Assembly: GCA_025059745.1 (NCBI GenBank)
Contig: JANXDH010000006.1
Coordinates: forward strand, 67,343-127,724
Length of the DNA stretch: 60,382 nucleotides
Direction: 5' to 3'
Source of the DNA: Aigarchaeota archaeon
GTDB taxonomy: Archaea; Thermoproteota; Nitrososphaeria_A; Caldarchaeales; Calditenuaceae
Shown here in pieces: positions 1-7,026 of the stretch. Positions within the stretch are counted from its first letter, which is position 1. Each line of letters starts with the position of its first letter. Made by a program: the position numbers and the translations under genes. The notes below the pieces were generated by a model, which was given only the letters and a program-made list of their open reading frames with translations, had not been told where the DNA came from and did not search any database.

Positions 1-2
1 CC

Positions 3-278
3 CGGGAGAGGTTAGGTCTCACCCGCGAGGAGCTGGCCAGCAGGATCCAGGAGAAGGCGAGTTACGTTAAGAAGATCGAGAACGGGGAGGCGAAACCGTC
101 TGTTAGCCTCGCTAGGAAGATCGAGAGGGTATTAAAGATAAAACTTCTGGAGGAGGTCTCGCAGTATGAGGGGCAACAGGATGTGGGTACTGGTGGCGGT
201 AAACGGGATCTGACACTTGCGGATCTGGTCGATCTGGAAGGGATTTACGGTGAGGGCGAGAAGAGGTACAAAAGGTAG
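3..278 (+). CDS. MBF1-like HTH protein, C-terminal part (5' end outside window)
   Basis: An open frame enters from the left edge and ends at TAG 276-278, giving the last 91 residues. It reads as a Cro/C1-type helix-turn-helix (LTREELASRI, then KKIENGEAKPSVSLARKIER), followed by LLEEV and a Gly-rich linker to a charged tail with LTLADL. This is the layout of archaeal multiprotein bridging factor 1 after its N-terminal zinc ribbon. MBF1 is thought to be a general coactivator or ribosome-associated factor. It is followed after 32 nt by hflX in the same direction, a neighbourhood I recall from other archaea. The zinc ribbon lies outside the window, so a plain HTH regulator cannot be excluded. Confidence 0.75.
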   Translation, partial: RERLGLTREELASRIQEKASYVKKIENGEAKPSVSLARKIERVLKIKLLEEVSQYEGQQDVGTGGGKRDLTLADLVDLEGIYGEGEKRYKR

Positions 279-310
279 GACGACGAGATCGTAAGTGGTC
301 ACCGCAGGTA

Positions 311-1600
311 ATGAATTTGAGGGATAGAAGGGTAGCTGTCGTTTGCAGACTTGACGATGAGTCAGAGGTTGATTTGAACGAGCTCGTAGAGCTGTGCAAG
401 ACCGCTGGCTACGAGGTCACTCACACGTTAGTTCAAAGACGCCCCCCTCACCCCAGATATAACATAGGTCCGGGAAGGTTGAAGGAGCTGAAGACCGCTG
501 TCGAGAGACACGGTATCTCAAAGGTGATATTCGATAACGAGATAAAACCACAGCAGGAGTACAACGTCGCGAAGGAGTTGGGCGTGGAGGTCTCCACTAG
601 GTTGAAGTTGATACTCGAGGTCTTTTCGCTCCACGCGTCAAGTGCCGAGGCGAAGCTTCAGATAAAGCTCGCCGAGTTGAAGTACGAGCTCTCTCGGGCC
701 AAGGAGAGGGTCAGGTTGGCCAAGCTCGGGGAGCAACCTGGATTTCACGGACTAGGAGCGTACGAGGCTGACATCTACTACCGCGAGATAGCGAGGAGGA
801 TAAACCACGTCTCAAAGAAACTCGAGGAGGTGTCGAGGAGGAAACAACTGATGAGGTTCAAGCGAGAGGAGAGCGGGATCCCGACCGTCGCACTGGCTGG
901 ATATACCAACGCGGGAAAGTCGACCCTCTTCAACTACCTAACGGGAGGGGCGGCCGAGGTGTCACCGAAGCCCTTCACCACCCTGTCGACGAGGAGGAGG
1001 CTCTCGCGGATCAGGGGGAGGCCCGTCTACGTGACCGATACGGTGGGTTTCATAAAGAACGTCCCGACACTACTCATCTCGGCTTTCCACTCCACACTCC
1101 AAGAGGTCGCCTACTCTAACTTGATACTGCTGCTCGTCGACTCCTCCGAGCCGAATCAAACGATCTTGGAGAAACTTAACGTCTCGCTGATGACGTTGAG
1201 AAGGGTGGGGGTCGTGAACACACCCCTCGTCGTCGTGCTGAACAAGATCGATTTAGTGGACCGAGACAGATTGGCTGAGATCGAGTCTATCATACCCAAA
1301 GCGTACACTACCGTTGCGATCTCGGCCCTCGAGGGCACGAACGTGGAGAGATTGGAGGAGTTGATCCTCAGGACCTTGGACGTATTCCTCACGTTCGAAG
1401 CCAAGCTAAAGGCCACCCACGAGGTGATGCGCGTGCTTAACGAGCTGCACTCCGCAGGACGCGTATATGAAGTCAAGTACGATGGCGATGAGGTAGTGAT
1501 CCGGGCAGATGCGCCTCACGCGCTCGCAGAGAGGGTACGTAAGATGTGTGAAAGCGGTAACTTCAGGGTAGTAGAGAGCGCGCTTAAGTCGGCCACGTAA
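311..1600 (+). CDS. hflX: GTPase HflX
   Basis: Ribosome-binding GTPase of the Obg-HflX superfamily, 429 residues, a usual length. The N-terminal HflX domain contains HPRYNIGPGRLKEL, and a long helical linker covers about residues 110-190. The G domain follows: G1 AGYTNAGKST near residue 197, the TTLST switch, G3 DTVGFI, G4 NKID and G5 SALEG. The ATG sits just after GCAGGTA, a weak Shine-Dalgarno match. It lies 32 nt after the MBF1-like gene, so the two are probably cotranscribed. HflX proteins split or rescue ribosomes, mostly under heat stress. That role is family knowledge and is not shown by the sequence itself. Confidence 0.95.
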   Translation: MNLRDRRVAVVCRLDDESEVDLNELVELCKTAGYEVTHTLVQRRPPHPRYNIGPGRLKELKTAVERHGISKVIFDNEIKPQQEYNVAKELGVEVSTRLKLILEVFSLHASSAEAKLQIKLAELKYELSRAKERVRLAKLGEQPGFHGLGAYEADIYYREIARRINHVSKKLEEVSRRKQLMRFKREESGIPTVALAGYTNAGKSTLFNYLTGGAAEVSPKPFTTLSTRRRLSRIRGRPVYVTDTVGFIKNVPTLLISAFHSTLQEVAYSNLILLLVDSSEPNQTILEKLNVSLMTLRRVGVVNTPLVVVLNKIDLVDRDRLAEIESIIPKAYTTVAISALEGTNVERLEELILRTLDVFLTFEAKLKATHEVMRVLNELHSAGRVYEVKYDGDEVVIRADAPHALAERVRKMCESGNFRVVESALKSAT

Positions 1601-1634
1601 ACTATATCTACAATCGAATTCATGACTCTCCGGG

Positions 1635-1790
1635 TTGTTCAGGGAGGACGATGCCATACGTAGGCTGAGGGGACCCTCACCGATGCTACCCTCCGACATA
1701 GAGTTCCTAGTGAGGGAGGTCCAGTCCATCAAGAGCGAGTTGATCAAGATCAGGAAGGCCCTTGAGCTCCACGGAATCAAGGTAGAGTAG
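1635..1790 (+). CDS. Small hypothetical coiled-coil protein, 51 aa
   Basis: A short frame from TTG 1635 to TAG 1788-1790 between hflX and the convergent exonuclease gene. The product is charged; its second half (IEFLVREVQSIKSELIKIRK) has the heptad spacing of a short coiled coil. Support comes from a TATA-like ACTATATC at about 1601-1608, 27-34 nt before the TTG, which fits the leaderless pattern of the region, and from codon use like its neighbours. The 3' end overlaps the exonuclease gene by 14 nt. I do not recognise a family. Homologues in related archaea would be needed to confirm it. Confidence 0.5.
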   Translation: MFREDDAIRRLRGPSPMLPSDIEFLVREVQSIKSELIKIRKALELHGIKVE

Positions 1791-2394
1791 GCAGGTCATG
1801 GTGGACGTGATGGATGAGGGACTTCATCCTCTTCATCACCGCCCGCGTTCTCCTCAGGTCATCGAGACAGTGACGCACGATCTCGGCCCTGAACCTGCGG
1901 TTACCCCTGATGTAACCTAGGTAGAGCCTCGGTATGTCAGAGTTCAATGTGCTCGGCCCCTGTTCTATCCCCAAGTAGCGACAGACGTTCCACATGCTGT
2001 AGGAACTCAGCTTGAGTGTCCTCCGGGCAACCTCTGCTAGATCGACGTGCCTCCTCCTGTATAGCGGGGAGAAATCTATCGAGTACTTCAGCGCGCGGGC
2101 TGTCAAAAAGGGGACATCGAACGCCGAACCGTTCCAGGTGAGGTAAACGTGGCATTTCTCGAGGGTCCTGAGGAAGGAGGTGATCACGCTCTTCTCGGAG
2201 GCGGGCGATGGCGCGAAGAAAGTCTTCGTTTTGTCCTCGTTCAGGGTCATGAGACCTATGCATATCACGTACCCAGTATCGGCATCGAGTGATGTCGTTT
2301 CTATGTCAAGTATCGCGGTGTTGGGCTTCAGCCTCATGTACTCATGGGCCTGTGAATCGCTATTAAGCCTTCCTGCAGACTTATAGAATCTCAC
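1777..2394 (-). CDS. RNase H-fold 3'-5' exonuclease, YprB-like (DEDD superfamily)
   Basis: A 205-residue protein with the DEDD exonuclease motifs: ExoI AILDIETTSL near residue 28, ExoII WNGSAFDVPFL near residue 105, HVDLAEVAR, and a C-terminal HCLDDLRRT that can supply the last acidic ligand. It resembles the stand-alone RNase H-like domain of the YprB family, also related to the proofreading domain of family B polymerases, but no polymerase domain is attached. The start is GTG 2394; an ATG lies about 19 codons further in (EYMRLK) and leaves all motifs intact. It sits 3 nt after the BtuF-like gene in the same direction. The nucleic acid substrate cannot be told from sequence. Confidence 0.75.
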   Translation of the reverse strand: MRFYKSAGRLNSDSQAHEYMRLKPNTAILDIETTSLDADTGYVICIGLMTLNEDKTKTFFAPSPASEKSVITSFLRTLEKCHVYLTWNGSAFDVPFLTARALKYSIDFSPLYRRRHVDLAEVARRTLKLSSYSMWNVCRYLGIEQGPSTLNSDIPRLYLGYIRGNRRFRAEIVRHCLDDLRRTRAVMKRMKSLIHHVHHDLPTLP

Positions 2395-2397
2395 GGA

Positions 2398-3309
2398 TCA
2401 GATCGGGCTCCTCATGAAGGAACCTGGAGGCGCCACCCCTTTAACTACTCTAGGATGGAGTATCTCCGCGAGGACCTTCACCCCATCGACGACGCTCACA
2501 CCGTGCGAGCTGAAGTAACGCTTGGCGTCAACCGCGTAGACCTCTCCAGCCAGAACAGCGGGCTGTCTCGTGAACCAGGACTTATCGTAGAGCGCGAGTA
2601 GCTCCTCCATCGCTCTATTCAGATTAAAACCACATGGACCGAATATGATCACATCCGGGGAGTGGCGGTCGACCTCATCCTCTCTCACAGGTCTTGAAGG
2701 TTTGCCGAGCTCACCGAGGTCGATCCCGTTCACCCTTGAGATCATGTCTGGCACCCAGTGTCCCGAGCAGAACGCCGGCTCAGGCCATTCAATGAAGAAC
2801 GTCCTCTTTTCCTCTGTACCCACGGTTAACCTCATGAGCGATTCTATCTCTGAGGACATACGGCTCTTCAGCTCCTCACCCTCGGCTCGCCTTCCAATAG
2901 CGGAGGCTACTTTCACGACGTCCTTCATTATGTCGTTCAAGTCATGGGGATGAAGGTCCACTACCCTCGGTCGGGGCGATAAAGTCGCTAATGCCTCCAT
3001 GATATCGTCTGGTATGACAGCGCAGACCTCACAGAGTGATTGACAGAAAACTACATCCGGTCTGAGCTCCTTCAAGGTCTGGACATCTATCACGTACGGG
3101 CTGAGGCCTTGCTGCCTGATCTCGTTCATCATCTGATTTATCTCCCTCGCAGACATGCCTTCAGTGTCGACTCTGGGCTTTACGACTAATTTCCTGTTAC
3201 CACGACCCACGAGGTCCTCGCACGCATAGGTTATGCCAACCAGCTCATCCACGGCACCCAACCGGAGGACTATCTCGGTAGCTCCCGGCACGAGTGAGAC
3301 TATGCGCAT
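2398..3309 (-). CDS. BtuF/FhuD-like substrate-binding domain protein without signal peptide
   Basis: A 303-residue protein with the class III (helical-backbone) binding-protein fold of cobalamin/iron-siderophore ABC systems: MRIVSLVPGATEIVLRLGA at the N terminus, LRPDVVFCQSLC in the middle, then WVPDMI and PDVIIFGPCGFN. It starts directly with the first strand, with no signal peptide or lipobox, so as it stands it would be cytoplasmic. No permease or ATPase is adjacent. Soluble orphan members of this COG0614-type group are known in archaea and actinobacteria; their role is unclear, and binding of a corrinoid or another metal complex is only a guess. A TATA-like ATTTAAAT lies at 3344-3351 on this strand. 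Confidence 0.7.
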   Translation of the reverse strand: MRIVSLVPGATEIVLRLGAVDELVGITYACEDLVGRGNRKLVVKPRVDTEGMSAREINQMMNEIRQQGLSPYVIDVQTLKELRPDVVFCQSLCEVCAVIPDDIMEALATLSPRPRVVDLHPHDLNDIMKDVVKVASAIGRRAEGEELKSRMSSEIESLMRLTVGTEEKRTFFIEWPEPAFCSGHWVPDMISRVNGIDLGELGKPSRPVREDEVDRHSPDVIIFGPCGFNLNRAMEELLALYDKSWFTRQPAVLAGEVYAVDAKRYFSSHGVSVVDGVKVLAEILHPRVVKGVAPPGSFMRSPI

Positions 3310-3396
3310 AATCGAGCGTCACTTTTTCGAGATAGACCATCGTATTTAAATTATCTTTCACGTAACAGAGAAGTCGTTAAATATGATAGGGTATAT

Positions 3397-3822
3397 ATGA
3401 GGTATGAGATGGACGACTTGGAGTTAGATCGCATAAAGATAAGGAAGATGATGGAGATGATGCGAGGACGCGAACCGGGCGGGAAGGTTAACGTCTCCGG
3501 AGGACATCCGGTGGTAGTGAACGACTCGAACTTTGACGAGCTGATCAGATCGAACACCATGGTCATCGTCGACTTCTGGGCGGATTGGTGTATGCCGTGC
3601 AGGATGCTGGCACCGATAGTGGAGGAGTTGGCGTCTGAGCTCAGGGGTAAGGCGGTTGTCGGAAAATTGAACGTGGATGAAAACCCGGTCTCTGCGTCGA
3701 AGTACGGCATAATGAGTATCCCTACTCTAATGATCTTTAAGGACGGGAGACCGGTAGACGCGATAATCGGCGTGACCTCAAAGAGCAACATTCTCAAGAA
3801 GATCAACAAGTACCTCTCGTGA
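3397..3822 (+). CDS. trxA: Thioredoxin
   Basis: A 141-residue protein. Residues 1-35 are a charged N-terminal extension (MDDLELDRIKIRKMMEMM). The thioredoxin fold follows, with VIVDFWADWCMPCRMLAPI containing the active-site WCMPC, and cis-proline SIPTLMIF. The redox pair is complete, so it should act as a cytosolic dithiol reductant. The N-terminal extension is longer than in E. coli TrxA (109 aa) and resembles the extended archaeal thioredoxins. An in-frame ATG at 3409 is an alternative start, and a TATA-like GTTAAATA at about 3375 would favour it. It is divergent from the BtuF-like gene. Confidence 0.9.
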   Translation: MRYEMDDLELDRIKIRKMMEMMRGREPGGKVNVSGGHPVVVNDSNFDELIRSNTMVIVDFWADWCMPCRMLAPIVEELASELRGKAVVGKLNVDENPVSASKYGIMSIPTLMIFKDGRPVDAIIGVTSKSNILKKINKYLS

Positions 3823-3904
3823 AGTATTCAGATATCTCTCCGAACGCTAGATCCGCTCCCGATTGTTTTAAAAAACGTTAACAGTTTATAAGGGTGTTTG
3901 TCTC

Positions 3905-4873
3905 TTGAAGTATTGGTTGAGTGACCGGCTTCAGACCAGAGCCGTTGTGACGAAGGACCCGTTCCTCGAATTCATATCAACCAGACGCGCTGAGATAGAG
4001 GACTGGATATCTAGGCACATCACAGGGAGGGAGGATAGGGCGTTATTCCATAGGGTCCTGATGGAGGGGAAGAGGTTGAGGCCTTTGCTGCTCCTCCTCG
4101 TCTTTGAGGCTCTGGGGGGCACGAAGAGGGAGTCGGCGCTCGACGTGGCCATGTCGTTAGAACTGGCTCATAACGCGAGTCTCATCCACGACGACGTGAT
4201 AGACATGGACCTCTACAGGAGGGGAAAACCCGCGCTCTGGCGGCAGGTCGGGATAGGCCGAGCGGTCATAGAAGGTCACAGGATCATAAACTTGGCCTAC
4301 AAGATAGTGCTAGAGAAGGGGGTCGAAGTGGCCAGAGTGTTTTTAGATGCTTGGGATAAGGCATCGTTCGGGGTCTTCGAGGAGGTGCTTACCAAATCGA
4401 GCTCACTCAACGAACTTTATCTCAAGATAGCGGCCGAGAAGACCGGGTACCTGTTCGCAGCAGCGGCCGAGGTAGCCTCTATATTAGCGGAGACTGATCA
4501 GACTACCCGTGCCTCGATGAAGAGGTACGGGCTCCTTGTGGGCACGCTCTACCAGCTCGCTGATGACTGCGTGGAGATCCGGAGGGGAGGGGGGTTGCTC
4601 AGGGTGATCCTAAAAATACAGCAGATAGAGGACATCGTCAGGAAGGCATACATAGCGCTCAAGGTCGGTAGGTTCAGGAGCGCGATGAGTAGCATCGTTC
4701 AGCTCAATTCGTTATCTGTCTTCATCAAAGAGAACATGACGAGGATACTCAATGAGATAGATGAGTTGATCGACTCGATAGACGTGCGCCATGAATATAG
4801 GGATATGTTGAAGCGCTATCCTCGATATTGTGTGAACGAGATGTTGGAAGAGGCCAAGTTAAAGAGGAGATAA
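3905..4873 (+). CDS. Polyprenyl diphosphate synthase family protein, atypical second Asp-rich motif
   Basis: A 322-residue isoprenyl synthase. It has the IPP-binding GKRLRP (55-60) and a first Asp-rich motif LIHDDVIDMD (94-102) followed by RRGKPALW. The second motif is QLADDCVEIRRG (218-228), DDxxE rather than DDxxD. The usual GK..G.D...GK.T lid after it is absent; the chain runs straight into LLRVILKIQQ. Archaea use such enzymes to make geranylgeranyl/farnesylgeranyl diphosphate for lipids, but the altered motif leaves product or activity uncertain. TTG 3905 is the longest start. A TATA-like TTTATAAG near 3890 lies too close to it, so TTG 3917 or GTG 3947 may be used. The acylphosphatase gene follows at 16 nt. 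Confidence 0.8.
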   Translation: MKYWLSDRLQTRAVVTKDPFLEFISTRRAEIEDWISRHITGREDRALFHRVLMEGKRLRPLLLLLVFEALGGTKRESALDVAMSLELAHNASLIHDDVIDMDLYRRGKPALWRQVGIGRAVIEGHRIINLAYKIVLEKGVEVARVFLDAWDKASFGVFEEVLTKSSSLNELYLKIAAEKTGYLFAAAAEVASILAETDQTTRASMKRYGLLVGTLYQLADDCVEIRRGGGLLRVILKIQQIEDIVRKAYIALKVGRFRSAMSSIVQLNSLSVFIKENMTRILNEIDELIDSIDVRHEYRDMLKRYPRYCVNEMLEEAKLKRR

Positions 4874-4889
4874 CCAAGCGGGTATTGAT

Positions 4890-5165
4890 ATGAAGGTGAG
4901 GGCGCGCCTGAGGATACATGGGAAGGTGCAGGGCGTCTACTTCAGGCATAACACGAAGAGCGTAGCAGATTCGCATAACGTCAAGGGGTGGGTTAGAAAT
5001 CTTCCGGACGGTAGCGTAGAAGCGGTGCTAGAGGGTGAGCAAGAGGACGTCACACAGGTCATAGAGTGGTGCAAGGTGGGCCCTCCCGCAGCCAGAGTCA
5101 TTAAGGTCGAAGTGGAGTACGGCCAGTACAGAGGCGAGTTTGAGAGCTTCGATATAATTCAATAG
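4890..5165 (+). CDS. acyP: Acylphosphatase
   Basis: Small hydrolase of carboxyl-phosphate bonds, 91 residues, normal for the family. The diagnostic loop GKVQGVYFRHNTK carries the phosphate-binding Arg, and GWVRNLPDGSVEAVLEG carries the catalytic Asn. The full alpha/beta sandwich length is present. It begins 16 nt after the polyprenyl synthase gene and is probably cotranscribed with it, although the pairing suggests no obvious shared pathway. Its stop lies 11 nt from the end of the convergent ATPase C gene. Confidence 0.93.
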   Translation: MKVRARLRIHGKVQGVYFRHNTKSVADSHNVKGWVRNLPDGSVEAVLEGEQEDVTQVIEWCKVGPPAARVIKVEVEYGQYRGEFESFDIIQ

Positions 5166-5176
5166 AAAGGTTCGTT

Positions 5177-6238
5177 CTACGTCAACTTCTCGATTATAAC
5201 GTTAGGCGGGAGACGTTCCGAGAGTCCGGTGGCTATGACTGATAGATTATTCACCTCTCGTTCCTTGAGGATTACGGTCGCTACCGCTACGGTCTGCGGC
5301 GCACCAAGCCTCAGGTAGCTACGCTCTGCCCTCTCTATCATGAGGTTCCTAAAGGTGGACTCCAAGGACTTGATCACGCTCTCCGGTGAGCCGCTAACAG
5401 AGACCGAGTCCCTCAACCGGCGGACGTTCGATAGCATCGATACCGTATCATCATACGTGTTCGCATCTATCAGTGACTTTATGAGGGTTCGAGGTAGAGT
5501 CGTCTCTATCTCACCGACGAGCCTGTTGATCTCCGAGATTTGTAGACCCCAGAGCTTTGCACGTAAGATGCCTGTGATAATGAACCCGTCCACCATTGGC
5601 TGTAGTAAATGAGTTAATAACTTCCTCTCACCACCTTTCACCTCCTTCAGGCCTCTTCCCATCTCGTTCATTACGTACCTGTCGATCTCTACATCGAAGA
5701 CTACTGGGTCCTTTATCCGTTCATACAATTGGTAGGCAGAGGTGACCGCCTTACCGAACATCGTGCGGCTGAGCGACTCGATGGCCTCTGACAGGGACTC
5801 GGATGAGAGGGCCTTGATCACCACGTCTCGCATGCCCACCAACTCCTCTGCCCTCAGGTCAATGATCTCAGATAGCTGTTGGTATCCCATCTTGATAGCG
5901 AGGCCCCTCAGTACGGTCTTCAGGTTCCTGCCAACGTACCGCAAGTACATGGCGTCCAATAGAGAGGGCGGCTGGATGAGTAGCCTGAGGCGATAGTGTA
6001 GCTCGATCAGAGCCCTACGGATGACGTTTCCCAGCCTCACTGGATCGAAAGGTGGGGCGATGGTCGCGAGGTACTCCGAGTAGGTCGTGTTCCTCAGAGC
6101 GTTAACGAACTCTGCTAAGTCCTTCAGGTCGGCCAGTTCCTCTAAGAACTGCCTCTTCAACAGTTTTCCCTTCTCACCGAAGCCCTTGGCTATTGTATAG
6201 GACCCGGTTACTCTGATTGCGCGAGAGAGGGGCTTCAT
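5177..6238 (-). CDS. atpC: A/V-type ATP synthase subunit C
   Basis: A 353-residue, mostly helical protein of the V-ATPase subunit C/AC39 family. This subunit forms the funnel-shaped socket joining the central stalk to the membrane ring. Recognisable features are the repeated three-part helical architecture with RNLKTVLRGLAIKMGY, YVMNEMGRGLKEV, and the conserved end REVNNLSVIATGLSERLPP. The start is ATG 6238, 3 nt after the stop of the coiled-coil subunit upstream, so they form one operon. No other ATPase subunits (A, B, D, E, F, I, K) are in the window, so the complex is encoded in at least two places or continues elsewhere. Confidence 0.88.
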   Translation of the reverse strand: MKPLSRAIRVTGSYTIAKGFGEKGKLLKRQFLEELADLKDLAEFVNALRNTTYSEYLATIAPPFDPVRLGNVIRRALIELHYRLRLLIQPPSLLDAMYLRYVGRNLKTVLRGLAIKMGYQQLSEIIDLRAEELVGMRDVVIKALSSESLSEAIESLSRTMFGKAVTSAYQLYERIKDPVVFDVEIDRYVMNEMGRGLKEVKGGERKLLTHLLQPMVDGFIITGILRAKLWGLQISEINRLVGEIETTLPRTLIKSLIDANTYDDTVSMLSNVRRLRDSVSVSGSPESVIKSLESTFRNLMIERAERSYLRLGAPQTVAVATVILKEREVNNLSVIATGLSERLPPNVIIEKLT

Positions 6239-6241
6239 GTC

Positions 6242-6559
6242 TTACTCGAGTAACCTCTCCATTATCAGGTTAGAGAGTTCGTCAAGCTTCCGGTCGAGGC
6301 TCTTGCGTATCTTCTTCACCCGTTCCTCTGACGTCCTCCTCAGTCTCTCCTGGTAGGCGCGCATCTCCTCCTCTGCCTCCCTGAGGAGTCTCTCTTTCTC
6401 TTCCTTGACGGTCCTCTCTATCACCTCAGAACCGCGCTGTGCTACATCCTCCACGATGCTCACGATCTGCTTCCTCCACTCCCTGACCTCTGCCTGAAGA
6501 TTGTCTAGATTGGCTTCAATCGCCTTCAGTCGCTCGATGACCTGGGGTATCTCGGACAT
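6242..6559 (-). CDS. A-type ATP synthase subunit H-like coiled-coil protein
   Basis: A 105-residue protein that is almost entirely predicted coiled coil: IPQVIERLKAIEANLDNL, then Glu/Arg-rich heptads ending LSNLIMERLLE. No other domain is visible. Its position directly before subunit C and its length match the archaeal A-ATPase peripheral-stalk subunit H (AhaH), which pairs with subunit E. The assignment rests on context and composition because coiled coils lack diagnostic motifs; subunit E-like or an unrelated coiled coil are alternatives. The promoter at 6583-6590 suggests a leaderless ATG. Confidence 0.65.
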   Translation of the reverse strand: MSEIPQVIERLKAIEANLDNLQAEVREWRKQIVSIVEDVAQRGSEVIERTVKEEKERLLREAEEEMRAYQERLRRTSEERVKKIRKSLDRKLDELSNLIMERLLE

Positions 6560-6582
6560 CAGGTTACCGTTGACATGAGTGC

Positions 6583-6590
6583 CCTATAAG
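6583..6590 (-). promoter_or_regulatory. TATA box for the ATPase H-C operon
   Basis: Read on the minus strand the box is CTTATAGG, ending 24 nt before the ATG at 6559. This spacing implies transcription starts at or within a few bases of the start codon. It is divergent from the L12 promoter 43 nt away. Confidence 0.5.
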
Positions 6591-6632
6591 TATTCAGAAG
6601 ACGTTTCTCGTTCCTGCCGAAAGCTGTCTTAA

Positions 6633-6640
6633 CATTTATT
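6633..6640 (+). promoter_or_regulatory. TATA box for the rpl12-alaS unit
   Basis: CATTTATT ends 35 nt before the L12 ATG, preceded by a purine-rich stretch that may serve as BRE. The predicted leader is about 10 nt. Confidence 0.4.
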
Positions 6641-6674
6641 AGTGCCTTAGTCGCTCTGGTATAATAGAACGGAA

Positions 6675-6977
6675 ATGGAGTACGTTTACGCTGCGCTGCT
6701 GTTGCACAAGCTGGGCAAACCGATAAGCGAGGAGGGGGTGAGGAAAATCATCGAGGCCGCAGGAGGTACTGTGGATGAGGTCAGGGTGAAGGCGTTGGTC
6801 ACTTCTCTACAGGGCATAAACATAGACGAGGCCCTGAAATCGGCAACTCAGGTCCAAGTCGCGGCCGTTCCGAGTGCGCCCGCACAGCCACAGGCAGCAC
6901 CGGCCAAGGAGGAGAAGCCGAAGGAGGAGAAGAAGGAGGAGGAGGCCTTAGCGGGTCTAAGTGCCCTGTTCGGCTGA
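6675..6977 (+). CDS. rpl12: Large ribosomal subunit protein P1/L12
   Basis: The 100-residue archaeal acidic stalk protein. It has the helical dimerisation domain [31 protein letters not shown], an Ala/Pro hinge around residues 68-82, a Lys/Glu-rich segment and the conserved tail GLSALFG that recruits elongation-factor GTPases. Length and ending are canonical. In many archaea it follows rpl10; here rpl10 is on the other side of alaS and on the opposite strand, so stoichiometric co-regulation with L10 cannot come from a shared transcript. It is followed by alaS at 49 nt. Confidence 0.97.
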   Translation: MEYVYAALLLHKLGKPISEEGVRKIIEAAGGTVDEVRVKALVTSLQGINIDEALKSATQVQVAAVPSAPAQPQAAPAKEEKPKEEKKEEEALAGLSALFG

Positions 6978-7026
6978 GAATGGAGGTCTAAGCGGATTTA
7001 TTCGCGTCCTCTCATAGTCCAGTAGC

